This document shows, piece by piece, positions 7,143 through 15,243 of a stretch of DNA of 19,817 nucleotides. The stretch comes from JAGMES01 sp023128035. Its GTDB lineage: Bacteria > Bacillota > Halanaerobiia > DY22613. The first letter of the stretch is position 1. Every line of letters begins with the position of its first letter. A program made the translations under genes and the position numbers. The stretch is taken from positions 1 to 19,817 of the forward strand of contig DAOVRZ010000107.1 in assembly GCA_030627905.1 (NCBI GenBank), given 5' to 3'. The notes under the pieces were generated by a model. It saw only the letters and a program-made list of their open reading frames with translations. It did no database searches and had not been told where the DNA came from.

Positions 7143-8465
7143 TTAAATTTTTTTTTCTATATTAGCATAATTACTGGCGACATACCGAACTGGTCTCGAA
7201 AGTTTTTCTACTTTATTTTCATCAATTGCACGTTTGAGCCAGAATTGTAATTGAGAAAGGCTAATATTCAATATTTCTTTTAACTCTGTCTCTCGAAAAG
7301 GCTTTGATAGAATTTTTTCAATATGAGGCCAGACAATAGGGTATAAATCACAATCCTCAGATAAATTAATTTCATTCGAAGATATAAGTACTTTTGCAGA
7401 AGTAGGAGGTTCTCCGATTGATAATTTGATTTGCTCTACATCATGATCTTTCTTCTGATTCATTTTTTTAAAAGAAATATTCTTAACATCTTTCTCTTTT
7501 TTTTGCCATTCTTGATTTGCAAACCATTGATGCAATTGAATTTCTCTATTTAATAATACTTCAGTATCCAATGCAATTCCACCTAATTCTATCAAACGGT
7601 TATTTCCAGAAGGAACCTGATTTCCTGCCCGAACGAACAATGGAACCCATCTTTCTTTAAGATCTTCCATTGCTCCAGTCCATGTCCCACCCTTCTCTAA
7701 TGAAGATGAGATCACTACAGCAAATTTTGAAAGAGCATAAATATATTTATTTCTGTTCATGGCAGAATAAACCTTGAATCGTGATCTTGGAAGTTCAGCA
7801 GATAAAATCAAAATGTTTCCAGAAAGAATCCCTTCTCTATAGTAACGTTTTTTTATATTAGCTTCCATTCCATGAGAAAGAATTGAGATAACCTTACCAC
7901 CTTCAGAAATAGCAGATTCTTGTGCTATAGAGTCAACCCCACGTGCACCTCCAGATATAACTGTTAATCCTTCTTTAGTACATTTTTTTGCTAATATCTC
8001 TGCAAAATGAGTTCCTTTCTCATCTACATCACGTGAACCAACGATAGCAACCCCATCTGCATTCAACAGTTTTTTATCTCCTGCACCAAAAAGAATCACA
8101 GGAGATTTAAATTTTAATAATTGTTTTAACCTTTTAGGATATGTTTCTTCTGCTCGTGTCAGTATCCAAATTCCTAAACTATTTAATCTTTCAAGTTCTA
8201 TTCCTATTTGCCCACCACGAGCTAATAATTGTTGTATCCGTTCAACCTGTCCATCAGTTAAGTTGAGTTGTTTTTTCCAATATTTAGGGGTTGTTTCTAG
8301 AAATGAACTAGGTCTTTGCATTTCTGAGTTTTGTAACTTTAGTGTAAGTTTATTCCATTCACTTAGAGTAAGTGATTTCGGTATGTTAAGATTTTTTTTT
8401 GTAATTCCTAGATTCAAACATAAGAGTAGTATGACTTGACTATCATTTGAAAATCCATTTTTCAT
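7143..8465 (-). CDS. DprA-like Rossmann-fold protein with C-terminal winged-helix-like domain
   Basis: 440 residues, longer than typical DprA (about 290-370). DprA/Smf proteins bind single-stranded DNA and load RecA. The central part (about 100-310) has the family hallmarks: VAIVGSRDV (139-147), VISGGARGVDSIAQESAI (169-186), SHGM (197-200), ILSAELPRS (220-228) and VVISSSLEKGGTWTGAMEDL (250-269). Residues 310-370 are a charged linker; 375-430 look like a winged helix (RETELKEILNISLSQLQFWL), as in many DprA C-termini. It follows the RecQ gene with a 6-base gap and a GGAGGTGATT ribosome site embedded in the RecQ end, so the two are translationally linked. Pairing with RecQ-PRTase rather than topA/rnhB suggests a specialised paralogue, not the housekeeping competence DprA. 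Confidence 0.85.
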   Translation of the reverse strand: MKNGFSNDSQVILLLCLNLGITKKNLNIPKSLTLSEWNKLTLKLQNSEMQRPSSFLETTPKYWKKQLNLTDGQVERIQQLLARGGQIGIELERLNSLGIWILTRAEETYPKRLKQLLKFKSPVILFGAGDKKLLNADGVAIVGSRDVDEKGTHFAEILAKKCTKEGLTVISGGARGVDSIAQESAISEGGKVISILSHGMEANIKKRYYREGILSGNILILSAELPRSRFKVYSAMNRNKYIYALSKFAVVISSSLEKGGTWTGAMEDLKERWVPLFVRAGNQVPSGNNRLIELGGIALDTEVLLNREIQLHQWFANQEWQKKEKDVKNISFKKMNQKKDHDVEQIKLSIGEPPTSAKVLISSNEINLSEDCDLYPIVWPHIEKILSKPFRETELKEILNISLSQLQFWLKRAIDENKVEKLSRPVRYVASNYANIEKKI

Positions 8466-8471
8466 AAATTC

Positions 8472-10526
8472 TTAATCACCTCCAGCTATAGATGCTAAAA
8501 CAAATGGATAAACTAATCCACTTCCTGCTCTGCGTAACTTCATTCCACAAACAGTTAATGTCCAACGCGAATCAACCATGTCATCTATAAGTAAGACTGG
8601 CTCTTCTAGAAATTCTCCTTCCACTTCAAAAACATCAATAACATTTCTGGACTGTTGAAATCCATTTTCCATTTCCTTTTGAGCCTCGTTTTCCTTTACT
8701 TTAACTAGACAAGGAATAAATGGTAGTTTAAGCTGTTCCGCTACTCTTCGAGCGAAATCCGGAACAAGTTCAGTGTGATTATTAGAAGGAACACAAGTTA
8801 CCCAAGTTGGAACTGACTCAAACTCCCAATTTAGAATTAATTCAACAGCAGCATTCACAAGATCATCACTAAAATATTTATTAATATATTTACCATCGTG
8901 CACATAACATCCCCAACCTGCATCACCATATCTACAAAGAATTCTTCCTTCTTGATTTTGCTCATCTACAGAAATATTCCCACTTTCGGTTCCTACTTCC
9001 CCATAAGGCCATCTTTTTCTTGATTTGATAGTAAGGAATTCACCACGCAAAAATTTAATCGCTTCAATAACCTCTTGCTGACTCACTTGATCAGAAAAAT
9101 ATTTAATACCAGCACAATTTGTACATCTACCACAATCTTCAGCATGAAGATCATTTAATTCTTCAGAGATAAACCTCATCAGACATGAATCTAATTCAAC
9201 AAAATCTTGCATTCGCTGTAATTCATGCCTTCTTAATGCAGTAATTTCTTCACTTTTCTCAAAATCTGGATACCAACGATTTGAGGTTCTAACGTATTTG
9301 CTACCATCCTTTGTAATTATCCCATCAATTTCAAGCATTTTTAAACATTTCTTTATCCTACTTGGAGATAAGTTTAAATTCTGCATCATTTCAGAAAGTT
9401 TCAAGCCATAATCAGAACTTTCAATAACATTTAACACTTCACGCATTTCATCTACACCAGGAAATGCACTACTAATAAAATAATCTTGAATATCATCATC
9501 TTCTTTACCATTCAAAAGGATAGCGTAAGCACTATCTAAGCCCCTACCCGCACGACCGATCTGTTGATAATATGCAACCAATGAACCTGGTCTTTGATAA
9601 TGAATAACAAAACCCAAATCCGGTTTATCAAAGCCCATACCTAAAGCAACAGTAGCAACAAGTACTTTTATCTCATTATTCATCAATTTTTCTTCTAACT
9701 CTTCACGATTATCTTTTCCACCATAATATTCATAAGCTTCTATGCCTTTATATCTTAACCATTTTGCCACTCTTTTACAGTCAGCAACTGTTAAACAATA
9801 AATAATTCCTGTTCCTTCGATATTAGGAAGATTCTCAGAAAGCCAAGCCAATCTTTCAGATTGATCAGCTAGCTTGATAGTCTGTAGCTTCAAAGATTCT
9901 CTTATCAAAGGGCCTCTGAGCGTTACAAGGTTAGATCCTAACTGTTCTTCAATATCACTAACAACACGATCATTTGCGGTTGCAGTAGTTGCAAGAACTG
10001 GAACATTTGAAGGCAGATTATTTACTATTCTAACAATTCGACGATAATCAGGGCGAAAATCATGACCCCAATCTGAAATACAATGTGCTTCGTCCACTAC
10101 AAACATCCCTATTCCTTTTTCAATATAAGGTAATACATCATTTTTAAATTTTGGATTAGATAATCGTTCAGGTGAAACCAATAAAATATCACAGTCATTT
10201 TGATGTAACTTCTCCACTATACAATCCCATTCTTCTTCATTTGTGCTATTAATCGAGACTGCATTTAAACCAAGCCTATCTGCTGCATCAATCTGATTTC
10301 TCATCAAAGATAACAATGGACTAATTAAAATCGTAAGTCCAGATCCATTTTCTCGTAACAATTTTGTAGCAATAAAATATACTATACTTTTACCCCAGCC
10401 AGTGCGCTGTACTACTAATGTTCGATTTCCACTAAGAACTGAGTCAATTGCTTCCCATTGTCCTTTATAAAAACTAGCTTCAGAACCAAACATATCCCTC
10501 AACAATTCTTTAGCTCTTTTTTGCAT
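8472..10526 (-). CDS. RecQ-type helicase fused to a C-terminal phosphoribosyltransferase domain
   Basis: 684 residues. An ATP-dependent 3'-5' DNA helicase core: Walker A QRTGWGKS with K46, DEAH box 145-148 in VVDEAHCISDWGHDFRPDYR, LLSLMRNQ (71-78), and motif VI QQIGRAGRG (321-329). A RecQ zinc-binding subdomain has C448, C465, C468 and C471. No HRDC domain follows. Instead residues about 530-684 form a ComF-like phosphoribosyltransferase fold: WVTCVPSNN, the FARRVAEQLKLP helix, and the PRPP-binding motif VLLIDDMVDSRWT (644-656). The start has a GAGAGGAGAG ribosome site. It is the first gene of the operon with the DprA-like gene. The fusion suggests nucleotide or PRPP sensing coupled to DNA unwinding in repair or defence against foreign DNA; that role is inferred. 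Confidence 0.88.
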   Translation of the reverse strand: MQKRAKELLRDMFGSEASFYKGQWEAIDSVLSGNRTLVVQRTGWGKSIVYFIATKLLRENGSGLTILISPLLSLMRNQIDAADRLGLNAVSINSTNEEEWDCIVEKLHQNDCDILLVSPERLSNPKFKNDVLPYIEKGIGMFVVDEAHCISDWGHDFRPDYRRIVRIVNNLPSNVPVLATTATANDRVVSDIEEQLGSNLVTLRGPLIRESLKLQTIKLADQSERLAWLSENLPNIEGTGIIYCLTVADCKRVAKWLRYKGIEAYEYYGGKDNREELEEKLMNNEIKVLVATVALGMGFDKPDLGFVIHYQRPGSLVAYYQQIGRAGRGLDSAYAILLNGKEDDDIQDYFISSAFPGVDEMREVLNVIESSDYGLKLSEMMQNLNLSPSRIKKCLKMLEIDGIITKDGSKYVRTSNRWYPDFEKSEEITALRRHELQRMQDFVELDSCLMRFISEELNDLHAEDCGRCTNCAGIKYFSDQVSQQEVIEAIKFLRGEFLTIKSRKRWPYGEVGTESGNISVDEQNQEGRILCRYGDAGWGCYVHDGKYINKYFSDDLVNAAVELILNWEFESVPTWVTCVPSNNHTELVPDFARRVAEQLKLPFIPCLVKVKENEAQKEMENGFQQSRNVIDVFEVEGEFLEEPVLLIDDMVDSRWTLTVCGMKLRRAGSGLVYPFVLASIAGGD

Positions 10527-10598
10527 ATTTTCTCTCCTCTCAATCAGTAAATTGATTTTAAAAATTTAGAGGAACAATATATTCGAGGGCATCTGTTG

Positions 10599-10649
10599 GT
10601 AAACATATTCTTTGTCGTTAAGTATATTCATAAGAATGTTTACATTTAA
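10599..10649 (-). promoter_or_regulatory. Promoter and inverted repeat upstream of the RecQ-PRTase gene
   Basis: On the minus strand TTAAAT (10644-10649), 17 bases, and TATACT (10621-10626) form a possible promoter. An imperfect inverted repeat (AAGAATGTTTAC at 10632-10643 and GTAAACATATTCTT at 10599-10612) covers the spacer and the transcription start, a plausible repressor site. The rest of the 206-base gap to the MutS-like gene shows nothing else. Confidence 0.4.
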
Positions 10650-10732
10650 CTTCGTTAATTTCTATAGAATTCCTTCCTTTTTAATTAATCAAGTAATAAA
10701 ATATCATTCATAAAAGTTCTAATTACCTTAAA

Positions 10733-12556
10733 CTATATCTCTATCCCCACCATTTTCATCAAATAAATCGCATTCGAAGTTGTAGAAACACCATCACGCA
10801 ATTTATAATCAAATATGATCTTATCCTCTTCATAGCTTTCTCGAAAATGATAATTTTTCATCTCCAACCTCTTCTCCATCTCCAAATCTCCTAATTCAAG
10901 ATCATGGGTCGAAACCAATCCCATAACCCCTTCTCTGCTTAAATTTCTCAGCACCGTCTTAGCCCCTATATGCCTATCCTTAGTATTAGTACCTCTAAAA
11001 ATCTCGTCTAAAAGAAAGATCATTGGTTTTCCTTTTTTTGATGCTTCAATAATCATCTTGATTCTCAAAAGTTCGGCATAAAAAGAAGAGATACTCTTTT
11101 CTAAATTATCATTCACCCTCATAGAGGAATAAATATCCATAACTGAACACTTAAACTCTTTTGCACTAACTACTGATCCTGCATAAGCTAAAACCAAATT
11201 TATCCCAACCGTTCTAAGAAGGGTACTCTTTCCTGACATATTCGAACCTGTGATAATTAAAATATTTCCGGCACCTTGAAAATTCAGATCATTGCAAACT
11301 CGATCTTCATTAGACAATAATGGATGCCCCATCTCTTTAGATGAAAAAAAATATCTCTCATCAACAATCTCTGGAAATCCCCAATCCGGATGATCATGGC
11401 GAATTATAGCCAAACTTGATAATGCTTCTATTTGCCCAATTGCTTGTAACCAATTACGTAGATATTTTCCAGACTCATCTTTCCATTTCTCAAGTGCTAT
11501 CAAAGTCTGATAGTCCCACAAAAAGATTGAATTAAGGATAAAATGATATAAAGGGTTATAACGCAATTCCATCATATCAACTATTTTTCCTAAGTTTTTA
11601 ATCTGTATGGAAGCCAGATGACCTTTCCTATTAAAGAGATCGCTTTTTAGATCATTTAAATATTTAGATTTAAATTTTGCTGATTCTAGGAGCATTAGCT
11701 GGCACTGATAAATTTTAATAACTTTTTTATAATTACATGTAGCATCAAAGATATGATTAATCTTTTTGTAGCCATAAGCAATGATGACCAATTGAATCAA
11801 AAGCGGTATTAAAGGAGTTGAATTTGGCACTTCAGGCATTGTAAACGCTAGGAAAGCCAAAATGACTGTGGTAACAGGCAAGAAACATAACAAATAAACT
11901 TTCCAACTCTTATCAAACATTTTTTCTTTCTTCTCTGCCCAATTAATCAATCGAGCTGGATTATTAGTTCTCGTCTGTGAAAACATTCCTTCAACTTGAA
12001 ATCTCTGTCGCCAATCAAGTTTTTCTGCTAATTCTGCAATTGCTTGTTGTCGTTTTCGAATTTGTGCTCTTTCCTTATCAAGATGTGTCAATAAATCTTT
12101 TAGCGATAATTTTCCGAAATACGTATTTGTCGTATTAATCCATTGAAATAACGACCCTTGACCAAAAATATCAAGATCAAGTGAATAAGAGTGATCAGAA
12201 TCTATAAATTCTTTACCATCAACCGGAAATTGTGTCCACTTTCCAGCTAGTCTATCAAGTGAAGTTTGATTAACCTCAATTAAGTGAAAGGTTCGATTTT
12301 TCTCTTGGCGAATCTTTTCGTGTTTTATTATTAAAAATAGGAACAAAATAAAAGAAACAATAAAAAATGCACCACTTAAACGATATTGTTGGAGAAAAAA
12401 TAAATAAATCGAGCCTCCGATTCCTAAAATAAAGACTAGAATTCTTAAGTTACTTAAACGTGTAAAGAATTTCTTTTGTCTATTAAAAATTTTTGTAAAA
12501 TGCTCTTTGCGTTTTAAATATTCTTCTTGAGGGTTAACTGACATTTTCTTTTTCAA
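10733..12556 (-). CDS. Membrane-anchored MutS-family ATPase
   Basis: 607 residues from a TTG at 12556, chosen because AGGAGG lies 7 bases upstream; an ATG four codons later is also possible, and the longer frame from 12616 lacks a ribosome site. The C-terminal third is a MutS ATPase: Walker A GSNMSGKST (437-445), SSMRVNDNLEKSISSFYAEL, Walker B IFLLDEIFRGTN (E518), and STHDLELGDL (549-558). There is no mismatch-recognition domain. Four hydrophobic segments lie at about 36-55, 62-78, 220-240 and 246-263, so the protein is membrane-bound, as in the poorly studied MutS-like group of Bacillota. Its job is unknown; classical mismatch repair is unlikely because the DNA-clamp and mismatch domains are not recognisable. 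A terminator (12594-12610) separates it from the upstream nuclease fragment. Confidence 0.82.
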   Translation of the reverse strand: MKKKMSVNPQEEYLKRKEHFTKIFNRQKKFFTRLSNLRILVFILGIGGSIYLFFLQQYRLSGAFFIVSFILFLFLIIKHEKIRQEKNRTFHLIEVNQTSLDRLAGKWTQFPVDGKEFIDSDHSYSLDLDIFGQGSLFQWINTTNTYFGKLSLKDLLTHLDKERAQIRKRQQAIAELAEKLDWRQRFQVEGMFSQTRTNNPARLINWAEKKEKMFDKSWKVYLLCFLPVTTVILAFLAFTMPEVPNSTPLIPLLIQLVIIAYGYKKINHIFDATCNYKKVIKIYQCQLMLLESAKFKSKYLNDLKSDLFNRKGHLASIQIKNLGKIVDMMELRYNPLYHFILNSIFLWDYQTLIALEKWKDESGKYLRNWLQAIGQIEALSSLAIIRHDHPDWGFPEIVDERYFFSSKEMGHPLLSNEDRVCNDLNFQGAGNILIITGSNMSGKSTLLRTVGINLVLAYAGSVVSAKEFKCSVMDIYSSMRVNDNLEKSISSFYAELLRIKMIIEASKKGKPMIFLLDEIFRGTNTKDRHIGAKTVLRNLSREGVMGLVSTHDLELGDLEMEKRLEMKNYHFRESYEEDKIIFDYKLRDGVSTTSNAIYLMKMVGIEI

Positions 12557-12593
12557 AGCGATTCCTCCTAAAAGGCTTTTAAAGTCGATAAAA

Positions 12594-12610
12594 GACCAGA
12601 TAATCTGGCC
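12594..12610 (-). terminator. Terminator after the regulator/nuclease module
   Basis: On the minus strand GGCCAGA-TTA-TCTGGTC is followed by TTTT, 24 bases after the nuclease fragment's stop and just upstream of the MutS-like gene's ribosome site. Confidence 0.55.
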
Positions 12611-12634
12611 CTTCAAAATACAATAATGAAAATT

Positions 12635-13018
12635 TTAAATCAGTAAAGTTTGATTAATGTAATTTTGAAGATGTGTTATACGATTTTTTGAAAATACTAA
12701 TTCCTTTAACTGATCACCATCTATCGGAACAATTAGAATCTCAGAACTACTTGAGCGAACCAACTCTGTAGTAATCGTTCCAGCAAATTTACCTGTAATC
12801 ACCAAAAAACCTAACTTACTTCGTCCACTTCGATTTGCAATTTTATCCTTAAACAGTACAAACTCATTTTTACCAACTTTTTTAGCTGACCAATTTTTAC
12901 ATTCAACAAGAATACTAGACCCTTGATTAACCCAAAAAGATTCTGCTCGATTATTTCCAATCATTATGTCAATCTCTTCACTTTCAGTAATAAGATTTGC
13001 ACCTAATATGTCAAATCC
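12635..13018 (-). pseudogene. Mrr-like PD-(D/E)xK nuclease domain, frameshifted off the response regulator
   Basis: The frame is open from 13018 and reads GFDILGANLITESEEIDIMI, then SSILVECKNWSAKKVG and LGFLVITGKFAG. The acidic EEID followed by VECKNW matches the D ... ExK active site of restriction-endonuclease-fold (Mrr/RAP) proteins. A start at the internal ATG (12964) would leave out the catalytic Asp, and no ribosome site precedes it, so it is not an independent gene. The domain follows the receiver gene's stop in the -1 frame: restoring one base near 13018-13020 joins KLLEQLCTSIFKSIP to GFDILGANL. I read it as the displaced C-terminal output domain of the regulator at 13003-13509. A terminator follows. 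Confidence 0.7.
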
Positions 13019-13509
13019 GGTATGCTTTTAAAAATTGATGTGCATAATTGCTCTAAAAGTTTTCCTTTTGACTGTCTATCATTTTCTTTCAATGTTTGTT
13101 CCCATAAGAGATGTATCAAATCTTCACGATCTTTTAATAAAATTATTCTCTCCGTTATTCGTTCTAATTTAACCACTAAATGATCATCAAAATCACTATC
13201 TTTCTCCACAAAATCCTCTGCTCCCAATTTTATTGCTTTCACAGCAGTTGGAACATCTCCATATCCTGTCATCATAATTACAACTATATCGCTATTGAAT
13301 TTTTTTATAAACTCCAAAACCTCTAATCCTTCCCGTTCAGCTGGTAATTTTAAATCCAATAAAACTATATCATAAGAATCCTGAGAAATCTTAGCCTTGC
13401 CTACTTCAGCATCCTTAGCAAAATCCAAATCATATCCTAAGTCACCTAAAATGATTTGAAGGGATTGGCGAAAACTTTTATTATCATCAATTACAAGAAT
13501 CTTTATCAT
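13003..13509 (-). CDS. Response regulator receiver domain (once fused to a nuclease domain)
   Basis: 168 residues from the ATG at 13509 (MIKILVIDDN); an upstream ATG at 13548 adds a basic extension atypical of receivers. CheY-like features are complete: acidic pair D8/D9, phospho-acceptor D52 in VLLDLKLP, T81 in IMMTGYGD, and K103 in FVEKDSD. After a coiled linker (110-150) the chain enters KGKLLEQLCTSIFKSIP, the start of a restriction-endonuclease-like domain, but ends three to four residues later at a TAG. The remainder of that domain lies in the -1 frame downstream (12635-13018). The gene overlaps the kinase gene by 23 bases and would be translated with it. The receiver itself may still be made; loss of the output domain probably makes it non-functional. 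Confidence 0.75.
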   Translation of the reverse strand: MIKILVIDDNKSFRQSLQIILGDLGYDLDFAKDAEVGKAKISQDSYDIVLLDLKLPAEREGLEVLEFIKKFNSDIVVIMMTGYGDVPTAVKAIKLGAEDFVEKDSDFDDHLVVKLERITERIILLKDREDLIHLLWEQTLKENDRQSKGKLLEQLCTSIFKSIPDLTY

Positions 13510-13999
13510 TCGCCCGATTCGATTCCACCTCTTCTTCCTGCAAATCAATCGGGATTTCTAATGTAACAATTACACCCTCCTGATTTGGGTTATTTTCGAT
13601 TTTGATTGAACCTCTATGTAATTCCCGGATAATACGCGAAACAATAGCAAGATCCAAACCTTTACCTCTGCTTTCTCCACGTGTAGTATATCCTAATTGA
13701 AAGATTTTCTCTTCATATCCAGGTTTAATACCATGACCATTATCAATTATTCTGATTAGTAATTTTTGTTTAATAACTTCCACTCTAATTCTAATGATTC
13801 CTTTTTCGTTCATCGCTTCAATTGCGTTAAGCATTATATTATAAATAGCTCTCTGTAATAGAATTGGATCTACTTTCATTATAGGAATATCATTCGATTC
13901 TAAAACAATTCTGCATTTTAGATAATTATATTGAAATTGATTAACTAAATCCCGAATCAAATCAATGACTTGTGTTTCTTTCAAATGAGGATAGTTCAT
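13487..13999 (-). CDS. Histidine kinase ATPase domain (truncated)
   Basis: 170 residues with a full HATPase_c domain: N box LLQRAIYNIMLNAIEAM, G1 IIDNGHGI, F-box region IFQLGYTTRGE, and a G2 box RGKGLDLAIVSRII (GLDL instead of the usual GLGL). It would bind ATP and phosphorylate a His, but no HisKA dimerisation/phospho-acceptor helix with an H-E/D motif precedes it in this frame. The ATG at 13999 overlaps the stop of an upstream frame (ATGA), and there is no good ribosome site of its own, so this is likely the C-terminal part of a longer kinase whose 5' half has decayed (see 13996-14157). It overlaps the response regulator gene, its presumed partner. Confidence 0.7.
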   Translation of the reverse strand: MNYPHLKETQVIDLIRDLVNQFQYNYLKCRIVLESNDIPIMKVDPILLQRAIYNIMLNAIEAMNEKGIIRIRVEVIKQKLLIRIIDNGHGIKPGYEEKIFQLGYTTRGESRGKGLDLAIVSRIIRELHRGSIKIENNPNQEGVIVTLEIPIDLQEEEVESNRANDKDSCN

Positions 14000-14157
14000 T
14001 CCCTTAACTTATCTTTATCATCAGAATATTTATATATATCTTTATATAAAGAACTTAATTTTATGATATAGTCTTCCTTCAAATTTTTTACTCAAATAAT
14101 GTCTTCCCTAAGTAAAGTCTGCTGTATTAACTGTAACTCACTCTTCATAAAACTCAT
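13996..14157 (-). pseudogene. Broken N-terminal segment of the histidine kinase, or a small leader gene
   Basis: An AGGAGG site 7 bases before the ATG at 14157 starts MSFMKSELQLIQQTLLREDII, followed by an in-frame TGA (14092-14094) and then a continuing frame VKNLKEDYIIKLSSLYKDIY to a TGA that overlaps the kinase ATG. Helical, charged sequence on both sides of the TGA looks like one coiled-coil segment with a nonsense mutation. The kinase frame is offset from this one, implying a second lesion near 13999. Alternatively a 21-residue leader peptide is translated and the rest is dead. Confidence 0.5.
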
Positions 14158-14223
14158 ATTTCCACCTCCTTCACATATATTAAACTTCAACATCACCTTA
14201 AATTGTTCCTTTTCCCGCTGGCA

Positions 14224-14264
14224 TTATATATTTTTAAAGAGAAGACATTCTATACCCTCTCTTT
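14224..14264. other. Hairpin between creatininase remnant and kinase
   Basis: TTTAAAGAGA and TCTCTTTAAA pair over 10 bp around a 15-base loop. No clear T-run follows in the minus direction, so terminator function is uncertain. Confidence 0.3.
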
Positions 14265-14274
14265 AAACTTAAAA

Positions 14275-15105
14275 TTACCCAACAATATCCCCCTCCCAAA
14301 TCTGCTCCAAAATCTCCATCATTCTATCTGCAACCCTATCCAACATCCTCTCACCCTTCTCCTTTGTACCTTTAGTAGCATCACCAGATAAACCATATTC
14401 ATAACTAATCTTACCAATATCTTTTCTCTTAATATTAGCAATCAGTTTATTCATATTTCTCTTAGCTAAACTCATATCACAATACTCTTCAGCAACCGCT
14501 AAAGCAGCAGACGTTTCATCTTCTCCTGCATGACCCTGACCATCACAGAATTCAAGAACCTCATCCCTAAAATCAATCCACCAATTGAAAGTTATGACTT
14601 GTCCACCGTAGTCAGCCAACATCTCTCCAGCAATAGCAAAGGCTGGAATATTTCCCCCATGCCCATTTAATAAAACAATATTTACAAAACCCAAATCAAT
14701 CAAAGAACGACCAATCTCATAAATATATTTTGATAGAACCTCTGTAGAGATATTAACAGAACCAGGGAAAGCCGCTAATGTCCAGACATGCCCATAATTA
14801 ACCGAAGGAGCAATCAATACTCTCTCCCATCTTCTCCTCTATGCGCTCTACTAATCCTTCAGGAATCAAAACATCTGTACCTAACGGTAAATGTTCACCA
14901 TGAGCTTCAATTGTACCAATCGGAATAATCGCGGTATCAATTTTACCTTGAATTTCTTTAAATTTTGCCTGATTTAAGTGAACTCGTCCAGCTAAAGCTG
15001 AACATCGGGGCTTCAGTAGGGGATTCTACCCCCACTGAAGATTAAAAACAATTCCCACCACTTATAGAAGTGGGGGTCTTAACTCAAAAGATAAATCATT
15101 TTCAT
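14275..15105 (-). pseudogene. Creatininase-family amidohydrolase, broken by hairpin element and frameshift
   Basis: The original start is the ATG at 15105 (MKMIY), with GGAAGGAAGGTGG upstream. The frame is cut after five codons by the 113-bp element at 14979-15091. Beyond it the frame continues LNQAKFKEIQGKIDTAIIPIGTIEAHGEHLPLGTDV, with the metal-binding E/H/D motif of creatininases. It breaks near 14818-14827, where GGAGAGAGTATTG lacks two bases of a GA run relative to the frame needed for ERVLIAPSVNYGHVW. The C-terminal part keeps NGHGGNIPAF and GHAGEDETSAALAV, further metal and catalytic residues. Intact relatives hydrolyse cyclic or linear amides with Zn or Mn. Two independent lesions make it a pseudogene. 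Confidence 0.85.
14979..15091 (+). mobile_element. Hairpin element copy B (113 bp, inserted in creatininase gene)
   Basis: Starts TGAACTCGTCC and ends GGGGGTCTTAACTCAAAAGA. It folds into three hairpins: CAGCT/AGCTG near the left end, a long CTTCAGTAGGGG/CCCCCACTGAAG stem, and CCACTT-ATAG-AAGTGG near the right end. One base differs from copy C. Removing exactly this interval rejoins ATG AAA ATG ATT TAC TTA AAT in frame, so boundaries are fixed to within one base and there is no target duplication. End hairpins and lack of duplication fit a non-autonomous IS200/IS605-type element. Confidence 0.75.
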
Positions 15106-15243
15106 ATGTTTTCCACCTTCCTTCCAAAATATTTCTAATTTATTAATACGCCCTTTCTCTCAGTTTCCCTTTTTGCAGGAGAAATTCTAGCTTAAGTCGA
15201 AATATGTTAGTTGTGACTACTTTCTGTCAAGGGGGGTTATAAA

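Noticed and set aside
10527..10732. Small RNA or riboswitch upstream of the RecQ-PRTase gene
   Set aside because: Only an imperfect inverted repeat at the promoter is visible; no multi-helix conserved structure or terminator/antiterminator pair was found.
12635..12964. Independent 109-residue nuclease gene starting at the ATG at 12964
   Set aside because: No ribosome site, and the start would cut away the conserved EEID part of the active site that is encoded just upstream in the same open frame.
13010..13035. Programmed -1 frameshifting joining the receiver to the nuclease domain
   Set aside because: The local ATT TTT AAA AGC does not form a valid X XXY YYZ slippery heptamer in the zero frame, and no clear pseudoknot follows; a one-base deletion is simpler.
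14092..14094. Selenocysteine at the in-frame TGA in the kinase leader
   Set aside because: No SECIS-like hairpin is evident immediately after the TGA, and the surrounding gene is otherwise broken.
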